This document shows positions 33,073 through 44,700 of a stretch of DNA of 64,000 nucleotides, piece after piece; the first letter of the stretch is position 1; the number at the start of each line of letters is the position of its first letter. The notes below the pieces were generated by a model, which was given only the letters and a program-made list of their open reading frames with translations, was not told the DNA's origin and did not search any database. The stretch lies in the NCBI RefSeq assembly GCF_000003855.2, contig NW_003101681.1:4445359-4509358 (forward strand), given 5' to 3'. The position numbers were made by a program, and so were the translations under genes. This stretch comes from Blastomyces gilchristii SLH14081 (Eukaryota; Ascomycota; Eurotiomycetes; Onygenales; Ajellomycetaceae).

Positions 33073-34431
33073 TGTGATTTTGCAGGTTGGCGGTGTTGCA
33101 GCTTGGTTTATCGAGCGTTATCGGTTATTCCCAAGAAGACAGGTTTTTACTGACGGCAGGCAATTCATCGGGCTAGGAAGATGGAATTAGAACGACGGAA
33201 GATGATAATACCCCCTCACTTCATATATCAAGCTAGGCCAAAAATCAGTGACGGTCAGCGTCAATCAAGACGGGAATATTGTCGCTCTCAATGGGTGAGC
33301 GTTGATGGTCCATGGACCTACATGCAGATCCGCAGGTTCCAGCAGGAAGTCCTCAACAACACCATACGTTGGGGTGAACAATACAGACAACTGATTGAAC
33401 ATATTCCTGTATTGTTCTCTTTGAAATTATTTCGACCGGGATGAATACCCCTCCAACCATTTTTAATTTTATCTATGGATAGGTCTACCAACTTGAGCCA
33501 CCCCGCAAGGGCCTCCATCACCCGCCGCACGGAGACGCCACGTTTTCCCGCCTAAGGTACGACTTATCCGGACAGGTTCAAGAGGTGCAAATTTGAACAA
33601 AGAAACGGAAAGCAAAATCGATAATGGCCCGTGCGGATGTCACTTACTGTGGCGTGAGCGATGTTGATTCGTACCAGCTTGACCCGCTGTTATCATTCAT
33701 TTCGATTGGCGATAATTTAATCAAACTCTATGGAAATGTGCTAACTTTATTGACTCGTCGTACACGGTGAAGGCTGCTACATCACAGTGGCAATCCCGCA
33801 ATCCCTTTGATGGGAAATTGTAGATTGAAAACACTTCCTTGGCAAGAACAGTAAGTAGTTTTCCCCTCTCAATCCGTGGGTAGGATTTTCTTCTGATACT
33901 TTATATCTGGTGGGCAAAGGAATAGTTAAGGAATTGAACTGTTAGCTTTTACACCCAGTTTGACCCTCAGCCAGGCTGACATCACTCCGAGCTCCAGAGA
34001 TGGTACTCATGACCAGGGAAAATAGGCATTGCAAATAAGAACCTAGAAGTACTGTTTGATAAATTAAATGCAGCATCGCGAAGCTTGTTTGCATGCGCTA
34101 CCAAGGGACCGGGGAGTGAGGTTCGCGTTGGCTTCTTTCTTCCGCATGGGCTCAAAAGGAGAATCTAGAGAATTGTAGAGTAATTATCATATTATTTGGT
34201 TTTAAGAAGGACATATCTATCTCCTTGTTTCTCATGTTTTCTCCTGTTTACTCTTCATCATGATGCCGTAAATGCGACTGGTTAGCTTTTGCTAAATAAC
34301 TAACTACTTGATCTGCCGCTAACGCGGAACCAAGAGGGAGCCATTTCAATATCAACGAGACACTGACTGCTGACCCTTCATCACCTGAAGAATGTCACAT
34401 TGCAGAACACACCACAACTACAACCACAACC
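33073..34431. promoter_or_regulatory. 1.36-kb divergent region, esterase-like / MTHFR
   Basis: No convincing coding frame or RNA gene. Frames of 60-90 codons at 33181-33530 overlap antisense and lack family likeness. CA-rich leader (ACACCACAACTACAACCAC) directly precedes the MTHFR ATG. Confidence 0.4.
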
Positions 34432-36670
34432 ATGGAGAAAATATCAGATAAAATAGCCGCTCTTCCCCGAAATGCGAACTACTTCTCGCTGGAGTTTTTC
34501 CCTCCAAAGACCCAGATGGTACGTTCCCGTCGAGTTTGGTGAATTCCATCAATTACCCCGCCACTCCTCCTTACCCCCCACGTTGTTTTCACGAGACTAA
34601 TCAATTCGTCTATAGGGCTCCTCAAATCTCCAAGCCCGTCTGGAACGCATGTCACAAGCTCTACGACCGCTATTCGTGACCGTTACTTGGGGTGCTGGTG
34701 GAAGCACTGCGGCCAAATCGCTCGAGCTCGCTGAGATATGTCAGCGTCAATTAGGACTTACCACCTGCTTGCATTTGACATGTACGAATATGAACCGCTC
34801 ACTGGTGGACCATGCGCTCTCAGAAGCCAAAGCGTTGGGCATCAGAAATATCCTAGCATTGCGCGGTGACCCTCCGCGAAGCGAAGAGTACAATATTGAT
34901 GGCGAAGATGATAGCAATAAGGACTTTACGTATGCAGTCGATTTGGTGAAATACATACGCCGCACACACGGTGATCACTTCTGCATAGGAGTGGCAGCAT
35001 ATCCAGAAGGACATTCAGACGAGTCACATCCCGAAGTGCAGGATCCTGCTAGAGACGTCCCATATCTCGTCGAGAAAACAAGGGCTGGAGCGGACTTTAT
35101 AATGACTCAATTGACTTACGATTTGGAAGCATATAAACGGTTTGAGAATATGCTTCGCACGCATGAATCGGGCGTTTTCAAAGATATTCCTATCATTACC
35201 GGTTTGATGCCCATCCAGAGCTATCATATTTTAACTAGGACGACGAAACTAAGCCATGCGAGGGTACCTCCTAACATTATGGCACGAGTGGAAGAAGTGA
35301 AATCAGACGATGAATCAGTGAAACGAATCGGCGTGGATATCTTGTGTGAGATTGTAAATGGATTAAAAGAGATTCCTTGCCCAGGTCCACGCGGGCTTCA
35401 TTTCTACACCCTGAATTTAGAAAAGGCAGTTGCCTTTACAGTTGAGAGGTGCAGCTTAATACCACCATCATCCGAACCCTCGAGCGATTCAGAAGCAGAT
35501 CTGGATACTGCAGTTTCCATGGTACACGGTCAACTAAACAACATTGTCCGAATGTCCAAAAGACGTGCTTCCTCCATAAATTCCCAACCCCATAACAGAT
35601 TAATTGTTGATCGGCCTTCGGACGGTAGGGGTTCCTCTCAAGCATCCACTACCCACGAAACTCAGACTCTTGGTGCTGGCATGCCAGCTCTTAATCCCCC
35701 TCACCGAGCGACAACACTACAAATCTCAGAGGGAGTGGGTGCACTTGGGCGCGAGGCGACCTGGGATGACTTCCCCAATGGTCGGTGGGGTGATGCGAGA
35801 TCCCCTGCATTCGGAGAAATCGATGGATATGGCCCGTCACTACACGTCACTCCCGCCGTAGCACGTCGACTCTGGGGATATCCAACAACGAAAGAGGACA
35901 TTAACACCATCTTCCAACGCCATGTGTCTGGCGATCTTCACATTGTGCCCTGGTCAGAAGGTGGAACGCAAGATACGGGCGGCCTGAATGCAGAAACTGC
36001 TACTATTCGCGACGAGCTGCTCCAGCTCATAAATGGACGTGGGTGGTGGACGCTCGCGTCCCAACCAGCAGTGAATGGGGTGCGCAACGACCATCCGATT
36101 TTCGGCTGGGGTCCTCGCGGCGAGGGCTTCGTTTTCCAGAAGGCATTTGTCGAGTTCTTCTGCACAGCCCATGACTTGAAAACCATTCTAAAACCGATTT
36201 TTGAGAACCATGGCCACGATGAACTTGCGTGGTTCGCAACGAATGCTGCTGGTGATTTCGAGTCCTCTTCTCCGCCCACCGACGACAGCGCAAACGACTA
36301 CTCCGGTCCTGTTGATGTCTATCTGGATTCCAACGCTACGGCGGGTGGTACTGGAGTTAATGCTGTTACGTGGGGCGTATTCAGAGGTAAGGAGATCGTG
36401 ACTCCAACTATCATTGAAGAAGTCAGTTTCCGTGCATGGGGCGATGAGGCGTTCCGTATCTGGGACGAGTGGAGACGCGTTTTCCCGCGTGGAAGCCCCA
36501 CCGAGAAGCTACTAGATCAACTAAAGAACGATGTATGGCTGGTTTGTGTAGTGGGCCAGAAATACGGTGCAGGTTGTCAAAGTAGAGAGGCTGCAGAAAC
36601 GGAAGGGAAGCTATTATGGAAATTACTGGCGGGACAGGCTACTGAGGCGGATTCAACCAACAAGCATTGA
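34432..36670 (+). CDS. MET13: Methylenetetrahydrofolate reductase
   Basis: Reduces 5,10-methylene-THF to 5-methyl-THF, the methyl donor for methionine synthesis. Exon 1 (34432-34518) encodes MEKISDKIAALPRNANYFSL then EFFPPKTQM; after a 97-bp intron, exon 2 (34616-36670) continues GSSNLQARLERMSQALRPLF. The total is 713 aa. The N-terminal catalytic TIM barrel carries FVTVTWGAGGSTA, HLTCTN, NILALRGDPPR, CIGVAAYPEGH and FIMTQLTYDLEAY, all family hallmarks. The C-terminal regulatory domain follows (ATWDDFPNGRWGDARSPAFG and WGYPTTKEDI), the region that binds AdoMet in eukaryotic enzymes. An extra linker, about residues 300-375 and rich in S/R/H, makes it longer than yeast Met13. Met13 rather than Met12 is favoured by overall likeness but not proven. 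Confidence 0.94.
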
Positions 36671-37521
36671 GCATTTCTTATACCATTTTATAATGGGATC
36701 AGCGCTCCTTTTTTGGCTGTTCTCTACGAGGAGTACATATCTTGGAAAATACAAGGTCTTGTATCCCCCGAGCATTTTTTTTTTCTCTGCCTGGTTCTCA
36801 TTTAGTATTCCATAAAGATAAAGAATATAGGCAAGGTTTAAGTATGCGAATCAAAAGAATACGGAGTGGTCAAGTCTATATATTGTGTAACCAAGTGTTT
36901 TTCCTTTCTGCACGAAAAGGAGGGGGGTGACACACAGCTTCCTCCACCCAATATGAGCATCATAGGTGCTGACGTCCGGCCAGCTTGGATATATTAGTTG
37001 AGTATTCATGAATTTGCATAAAATGGGCACCCCCGCCTCCAGGCTAAGGTTATATTTGGATTCAGTAACTTGTTTCGTGTGTTTGATATATCCCGATATA
37101 GCCAGCCGAACGGGGCTGAATATTTCCGGAACGACCCCTTGATTGAGTGATTCAAATGAGTATGTCGAATGATATAAATTGGGAGCAAAGGCACTTGAAG
37201 AAACAATGTAGCAATTGACACCTATGACATATGGTATGTAATCGTACACTTCTGTAAGTATTTACTCCAAAATCGAGGTTCTTTTAGGATATGTCTACCC
37301 GCGCCATGTTTATCGTAGAACAAAACATGGATGTGTGTAAATTGGGCTGGCTAGTGGCTGCAGGTAGACGGATTCATTCTCTCTCTACCCACTCAGCCAT
37401 CGATCTACCGAAGCATCGACCTAACAAGGTAAGAGATGTAAATAAGGTTTCATTGAAGCAGATACCATGACAAAAATATCGTGCATATCTAGGTATGAGT
37501 GATGCTCAGAAACGGATCTGG
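36671..37521. other. Convergent gap, MTHFR / QTRT2
   Basis: 0.85 kb of shared 3' sequence. Minus-strand frames here (to 132 codons) have no family likeness. Confidence 0.35.
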
Positions 37522-39172
37522 TCACCCCGTCTTTGCAGCAAAACCTTGGTCTTGCAGTTCATCAACATCGACGTCTGGAGTGGCAATCGACGACTCCGAT
37601 TGCGTGAGGGTGTCTGTGATATGGTCCAAACGCCCATACACCTTCGGATTTTTCGGTTTGGCGCCTGCTTCGCCTTTGAATTGATATCCCCGTAATCTAA
37701 GCAGTTGTAGTGGTAGGGTGGTTAGCTGGAGCCAAAATTCCTTTCTGATAATAAATAAAAAGGGAAAGGAGAGTAAAAGAAAAGAAAGAGGAAGGGAAGA
37801 GAAGGGAGAGTGAGCCGCGGCTGGTAGTTGCGACATCCTATGGTTTACATACCTAGGTCCCTGGCCAGATTGCTGTGGTAATTCTGGTTCATAAGCTCGC
37901 TCAAACCTCGCCGCGTCTTCATCAAAAGTCCCCCTGGCGATACTGTCCCGGATTGCCGCGTAAAAATTATCGAGGACTTGATAATTGTGTATTTGCAAAA
38001 GCGTCCATGCAAGCATCTCCTTTGCATGAAGCAGATGTCGAATATAGGCGCGCGTGAACCTTTGGCACGTGTAGCATTTGCAACCTTGCTGGAGGGGTGA
38101 CATGTCTGCCGCATGCGTAGCCGGCCACATATCAGTCCCCAATGGCCTCAGATCAGCTCCAACATCGCTCGCTGAACTCGGAAGGACGAAGTGTAGCGCG
38201 ATACCCGCGTCTGATGCGTCTCCGACAAATGTTACTGTTGAGAGATCTATACCCAACGATATTTCCTTCAGGATTTCCCGTGGGGTTTTGGTTTCGCCCA
38301 AAGACAAACGAACGAGCGCGGACATTGATTCCGGTATTACGGAGCTACTGTTGGAATCGTACAGTGCGAACCCGGCCACATATTGTTTCATCTCGTCCTC
38401 CAGATCCTCAATATATAGCATCTGCTGTTCCTTATCTAGCGGCAGTAAAGGAGCAAGAAACAACGACCTAGTTTGTTTCTCACCCTGGGGATCATACAGT
38501 CTGTCGACTGCGTCCCTCGTCCATGCATGGGTCCTGTCCACCATTCGCTCTCGTCGCTTTACGCCGGGCAGCTTGCTTGGCAAATCCGAAAGTCCAACAG
38601 CGATATCTGGTTGTAATTTTTGGATAGCCTCTAGGTATTTCTCGGTTTCCAACTGACGGTACCCAACTGAAGTTAATATCGTAACCGAATTCGAGGCATT
38701 TGGAGTTGGACATGGGACGGGTGGGACTCGTCGGGGACCTAATATCAACAATAGATCGTCGCGCTGACATATAAATTTCCGCAGGGCCGATTCAAACGGT
38801 TGTGTAGGAACTTGATACACCGGTGGAATGGATTTATGTCCTTTCTCCGCAACTAAACTGCTCCAACGAGCAGCATCGTTAGCTTCTCGAGAGATATGGG
38901 CCAATTGTCGAATTATAATAGCGTGGACCCAACTCACAATCCTCAAATGCAGCATATAAACTCCCAATTGACATCCGCTCGTTCATCATATCGTGAGACA
39001 TATGGGGCAATGCGCCCCGAGACGATATAGGAACATGATTCGGTGTCTGTGTTGGTTTCCTCCCGGCCAGCGCAAGTCTGCCCAGCCGCGGGGCAAGGAG
39101 AGTTGGGGCGGAACCCAAAAGGCTGAAACTGAACATCTCCTCAGGAAGTTCAGCGAACAGTTCACGTTTCAT
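37522..39172 (-). CDS. Queuine tRNA-ribosyltransferase accessory subunit (QTRT2/QTRTD1)
   Basis: Non-catalytic partner of the eukaryotic tRNA-guanine transglycosylase, which swaps guanine 34 for queuine in GUN-anticodon tRNAs; often at the outer mitochondrial membrane. Exons: 38938-39172, 37853-38882 and 37522-37696, giving 479 aa. The start MKRELFAELPEEMFSFSLLG fits the family opening. The zinc site is CKCYTCQRFTRAYIRHLLHA (CxCxxC plus His), followed by KEMLAWTLLQIHNYQVLDNF. The catalytic Asp motifs of TGT proper are not evident, as expected for the accessory subunit. Intron 1 has an AAG acceptor at 38883; a nearby GAG acceptor would create a stop. Intron 2 joins GPR to LRGYQFKGEAG. Head-to-head with CDC8. 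Confidence 0.88.
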
Positions 39173-39608
39173 AATGTTGATATATGAATTAATCAGCAGG
39201 AGCAATAGATGCAGAATACATATATATCACTGGGTGCATTGAATAACTGCTCCAGAGGCATACGAACTAACTACTGTACTGTTACTGTACGTACAGTACT
39301 GTACTGCCACCCCTAAGATGCCAAGATATCACTAACCCAAACCCAGTTTAAAATATTCCCGTACGGTACGCCACCCCCAAATAACTAGAGGTTGATTATC
39401 TGAAAACCTCACTAGATAGATAAGAATGTTGATTTTTCTACAGATTATAAAGATCTTATAGAATGTGAGACACATGACTGCAGCAGCCAAAGCAACTATC
39501 AGAAACTTGTCACGACCCAAACAAGCACATGACCGCGCCAAGAAAGTCCACTCCGCCCGCCTTTCAACAGCAACAAACAATTGATTCGGGAAATATATCT
39601 GGTGTATT
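39173..39608. promoter_or_regulatory. Divergent promoter, QTRT2 / CDC8, with GTAC palindromes
   Basis: Contains a perfect 16-bp palindrome TACTGTACGTACAGTA at 39283-39298, flanked by further TACTGTAC/GTACTG copies between 39273 and 39306, plus GTACGGTACG at 39360-39370. Placed in the middle of a head-to-head promoter. Confidence 0.6.
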
Positions 39609-40375
39609 ATGAAAGCAGTACAGGGAACCAATGAAGGGCAGAGGGGGGCTCTCATTGTGGTGGAAGGGTTGGACCGTGCCGGCAAATCTACTCAATGTGC
39701 AATTTTACAGAAGACTCTCCAAGAAGACGGACATGAGGTCAAGTACCGTCGTTTTCCAGGTATTTACTTGCTCATGTGCCACCAGATGCTCTATCATATC
39801 CATGCCGATGCTAACGAGCGATTGTAGATAGAACTACTGAGATAGGGAAGATGATCAACGCGTATTTGATGGGAAACACACATCTGGACGATCATGCTAT
39901 TCACCTTCTGTTCTCCGCCAATAGATGGGAGGCAGCTACGGAAATACAGCAAGATATATCAAATGGCATTACTGTCATTATCGATCGCTACTCCTACTCC
40001 GGAGTTGTCTATTCTGCAGCCAAAGATATCCCTGGACTGTCACTAGATTGGGCTTGGCAACCAGAGATCGGTTTGCCGCAGCCAGATATATGGCTTTTCC
40101 TGAACATATCGCCAGAGGAAGCCGCAAAGCGCGGTGGCTATGGACTAGAAAGATATGAGAACGACACCTTTCAGAGCCGAATACGCCAGCTATTTCAGAC
40201 GCTTATCGCTAGAGAGGACCCCGACAATGTGCACATCATCGACGCGGGTCGGACGGAGCGGGAGGTTGCGCTGGACGTTATAGAGACAGCAAGGAAAGCT
40301 GTTGAAAATGTCTGCGGCATCAGATCGCTGAGAAAATTTGGACCTTTATTAAAGCCAGCGAACACTCAATCATGA
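39609..40375 (+). CDS. CDC8: Thymidylate kinase
   Basis: Phosphorylates dTMP to dTDP, an essential step to dTTP; NDK1 elsewhere in the window performs the next step. Exon 1 (39609-39759) and exon 2 (39828-40375) are joined by a 68-bp intron, giving 232 aa. The P-loop is VVEGLDRAGKSTQC, followed by KYRRFPG joined to DRTTEIGKMINAYL across the splice. FSANRWEAA, the DRYSYSGVVYSAAK motif with the catalytic Asp-Arg, and the lid segment KRGGYGLERYEND are all present. The frame that reads past 39759 into the intron ends early. The stop lies 38 bp from the SLX1 stop on the opposite strand. Confidence 0.95.
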
Positions 40376-40413
40376 TATATATCCCCTGAGAGAACGCCCT
40401 CTCTCGTCGGTTG

Positions 40414-41770
40414 TCATTCGATAATTTCAGCATTGTCCCAGTCGGATTTATTTGTATATGAACCCGAGCAGTTCGCCTTCGTAGATGGTTTCCGTCGGCT
40501 ATAGAGCTCAATCTGAGGCGTGATTGTTCTCACAGAGTCACTGTCTGAGTTTGTGCTGTTTGCGCTGTCAATACTGCTCCCTAGCTCTCCAATCTTGCTG
40601 TCATCCGCACAGGGATATGTATGGTTCAGAAATCCAATGCTTCCAAATTTTGTGCATGATATTGGGGCATCGCTTGTATCTTCTTCCGAGTACAAGTTGA
40701 CGCTGTTCAAATTTTTTTTTGCTTTCCGCGTGCCCTCAGCCCGCCGTCTTCGTCTCACTAACCGTTTTATCTCCTCTTGGCCACGGAACCGCAATGTAAT
40801 TTCTTTCATGAGGATTGGCCATTCCAATTGGTTGCGGCACGCGGGACACGTCCCTTCTCTTGGTACCAACTTTTCACCAAAACCTGCTGCCCCCAAGAAA
40901 TGTGACGCCAAACATAGAAGGTGGGAAGCGCAGCGGCACAGATTGTGTGAACATATTGCAATCATATCATGTTGTGAATCCAACCTCTGCTTGCATACAC
41001 CGCAATCGATCTGTTCCTCAGACTCAAGTAAAAATAACGATTTCTCCACATACTTCGCAAGATGGTCGTAACCGACATCCAGTGCTCCAATTCTTCCCGC
41101 GCTTCCAAGATGTTCCTTCCTTTCGACATCGCACGCCTGCTCAGAACCAAAAGCCGTTATCACCTTGATTCTATCATCTAGTAAACCATCCGCGCGCTGC
41201 GACCAATCCTGCCACGCGCGATACACATCTTCTGAGAAAAACTGCACCTCCAAGGGCCATTCCGAAAAATACGGCGACTGTAGTAAAATATGTAGATTCG
41301 CCAAAATATTCCGTAGCGAGGAGCGAGGTTTCCCCCTGGTCTTGACCTCTTTTCCCGTCCGGGGACATATCCTTAAGCCCGGCTCCTCGTTCCCGCCCCT
41401 TTCGACTTCGACATGGCGGGAACCTTGTGTGTGTTGCCACGCCCACCTATATAACGTAGTCAGAATACACCTAAATTGAGAATGAATTGAAGAAAGATAG
41501 AAGGAGTTGAATCTAAACGTACTCAAACTGTAATGCACCCACTCTGTTCATGAACCCACTTACAATGACCACCATCTCCCAAGGCCTCAGCTTCTCCCTC
41601 GATGTCCGTTTAGCGCCGCCGGTCTTGTCTCCATTATGCTGGGCTAAGCGCCGACTTGGGTCTGGGGTTGAGCCAATATAGAGACTAGCGTGTCGAACAG
41701 TCGAGCGGAGAAGGTAACAACAGTAGAAAGTCGGAATCGGGCTTATTGATTGCGAGGAATGGTCTGCCAT
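40414..41770 (-). CDS. SLX1: Structure-specific endonuclease subunit Slx1
   Basis: GIY-YIG nuclease that with Slx4 cuts branched DNA and Holliday-junction-like structures in the nucleus. Exons 41523-41770 and 40414-41446 give 426 aa. The nuclease fold starts [20 protein letters not shown], with [20 protein letters not shown] after it. The splice joins ALQFE to [12 protein letters not shown], completing the conserved catalytic-Glu strand. The C-terminal zinc domain has [26 protein letters not shown] and [12 protein letters not shown], the SLX1 RING-like pattern. A basic stretch ([18 protein letters not shown]) may be a nuclear signal, and an S/D-rich tail of about 90 residues follows. Length is usual for ascomycetes. 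Confidence 0.95.
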
Positions 41771-44700
41771 AGGTAGCCGGGGACGGACACAGGGAATTGG
41801 GTTGAAAGGTTTGGGGAGATGGTACGGCTCTCTGAGGGTTAAGTTTTCAAGGAATCGTGGTTAGCAATGCGACTGACTCTCTCTTCGCGATGTAGATGTA
41901 AACTTGGATGACTGTTTGTGGAGAGATTGCGGGGCATATCCGTCTCGTGTTGGTTATGGAACGGCCCCCCGGCGCAGTTCTTTGACAAGCTACTTCGCTA
42001 AAACGAGTGGAGTTCTTATTTATAAAACGAGGTCTTAAATTCGTTGGGTTTAGGGTAGACTGTACTATCATTTGGTCCAGGAGGGTTCCATCGCCTATAG
42101 CAACACCTCAGTAAACAGAGCTCTGTCAGTGGGGCGGCACGACTCGCGCGGCCACGTGTGGAAGCGCCTAATTTGCCGCCTAGCGCCAGCAAATGATTGG
42201 CTAACCTCTCCTGCTAGACGTGAATTGCCAGCTGTGATGTGGAGAAAAGGAAATAACGGCCAAAAGAGTCGGTGCGAATACTAGCACTATTTATGGATTT
42301 TATGAATTGTGTCGAGTACCATACCCTTCCCTTGGAGCTGGTTTAGGTAATATTCATCGATAACGAGTAGATTTAGCTGGCGTAGATGTATGTAACCGGC
42401 CCGCCGCGGGAAGTTGATGCCTATTAGAGAACACCAGCGATTTGTTTTATCCTTCATGTAGCTTCTACCTCTGGTTACGTACCTCAACGTAGCTACTGCA
42501 GTGGCTGCAACCAGCTCCTCCACTTGATGCTCAACAGGCCACATATAAGCATTTACTATACCCGTCGGAAACCCGCCTGGACACATGTTGGAATAGGCGA
42601 ACCTGACTATTTGAGAATGGGATGAAAAAGCAACCAGTATCAATTTTAAACTGAAGACTGACCCAAAGAGCCTTAAACATGTTGGGAATGACGGTATTGC
42701 ACGGTCATATAATAGCGAAGGGGCGGTTATTATGGTAACTAAGCGAATGGTGAACACCGAGGCAGGTGCTGATATATCCACAATTGTTGCAGTCGCAGAG
42801 GACCAACACACTGCCAAAAAAGTGCCAAAGTACCAATTCCCCTGATGTGAACAAATCAAGTGAATGGACATCATGGTCTGCAAGCTGTGTTTCCCGTGTA
42901 TCCGACAAGGGGGCTACTGTATGTATCTTGATTGAGCCTATTGGTGAGGAAATCATGGGGGAATAGATGCGTGGAACTATTCCCACCCCTTCTACCTATC
43001 ATAGAGCCTTGTGTGTATATCTAGAAAAAGCAGTGAACTGTCGGTATTTTTCCTTCGGTGTTATGGGATAAAGGTTCTGTCAATGGAGAAAAATTTATAG
43101 TCACCCAGTCTTGCCTTTCATAGTTTAACCGTTGGCCCGTAGTTCCGCCGGGGCGTGCTGTTTAGGTGCTTCCGATGCAATGAGCTCGCGAAGTGTATAC
43201 TAAAATGCCACTTCCTCACATCAAGTAGGGGTTAAACCCAAGGCATTTTATGCAAGTAACTCTGTGGGAAGAATGAAGCACTAACAACTGAGGACCAGGA
43301 AATTGCGGAAGGTATATGGGACCCTGCGGAAAATTCCTGTCAATAGGGGCGGCTAACGGCGAAGCGGAGTGTGCGCTGCCTGACCAATGGCTCTGTCATA
43401 GAATGCACTTGGAGAAGGGTAAAGGACATTTATTGAGAATGACTCTGTGATTTGAATAGAAAGCATGAGTATGGCTTCGCCAAACAACAGGTGGATAACT
43501 ACCTCACAGCCCACAGAATGGAACCGCACCTGCTAGGTGTTTCTGTGAAAGCCCGTGAACTTGAGCTCACTTTACACAGCTTGTAGCTTGTATTTCATTA
43601 GAAACTTCTCTCCCAGCTTTACCTCTCATCAGCTCTCCTTGTTGCTCCAGAAATTATGTCTCTGGCTTTTGTGCTATCTGTTTTTTGGCTTCTCACTCCA
43701 TCATTCAATCCTCTGATGAAGCGACTCACAGAGATCTCAACAAGAATGCACATATACTATGGACTTTAATACTTCAGGGAAAAGAAATGTACGATTTGCA
43801 CTGACTCTAACTCCCTAGATGATATTGTTTGTTCTTAGTACCCGGCAGCACTGAGAATGAAGATTTCTTGATGTGTGTATGTTGCACTCTTATATCCGGG
43901 CTTCTCTAGGCTTGCAGAGCAGCTGATTTGAGCTTGCAGGTATCAGTGTTTGAATTGCAGCCACAGCAACTTCACAGATTTCAACCTTCATGTATTTTGG
44001 CATGGCCATGTCCACCAGGGCAGGAATATATGATCACTTGGAATAGGACTACACCCCTAGATCTGTAACTTGAATTCATAAGGGTCAGCACCATCATTCT
44101 GTTGAGATAATCCCACTCCATTACAGTCAAATACCGCAATCAGAGTGGTATGAGTGTACAGATTTATATTGCCATGTGCGATGCTATATGGACGACTGAG
44201 GTTTATCAGCTTCGTCCCATCCAGCATTCCTTGGACATGGCACATCTGATGCTGTCTGAAACGTAGAGCGACCGTTAGGGCTCGTCAAATGGTATAAATG
44301 TACAGTATACTCAATTCGAGTGCGATGGCTGCGTCCGTTTAACCATCCGCGCCGATAACGAAGGCGGGAGTCTAAACCGAGGGACAAACAGACTGAAATG
44401 AAGCCGTTGCCCAGTTGTTCAGGAATTCCTCAGACATAGTAACCAATGAAGCATCATTATTCTCAACCACACCGTGATTTTCCTATGAGCCACTCAGAGT
44501 TAGCGGCGGGTTTCTTGAGATGCGGCAATTCAGCTTACATTAACGGAGCCAAAAGAAGGCAGCTAAGATCAACTGTATCCTTTGAATATCAAATTGAGAA
44601 CAAGAGATATCAATTCTCGGGTTTCACTGATGTGAGGCATTTTTGCCATTGGTCAATGGTATAACACGCATGCACCGAATTGTAGTTCAAACAGAAAGAG

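Noticed and set aside
42287..42883. 198-codon minus-strand frame in the gene-poor region
   Set aside because: Long but with scattered Cys/Trp and no domain, no splice context and a second overlapping frame; treated as chance or relic.
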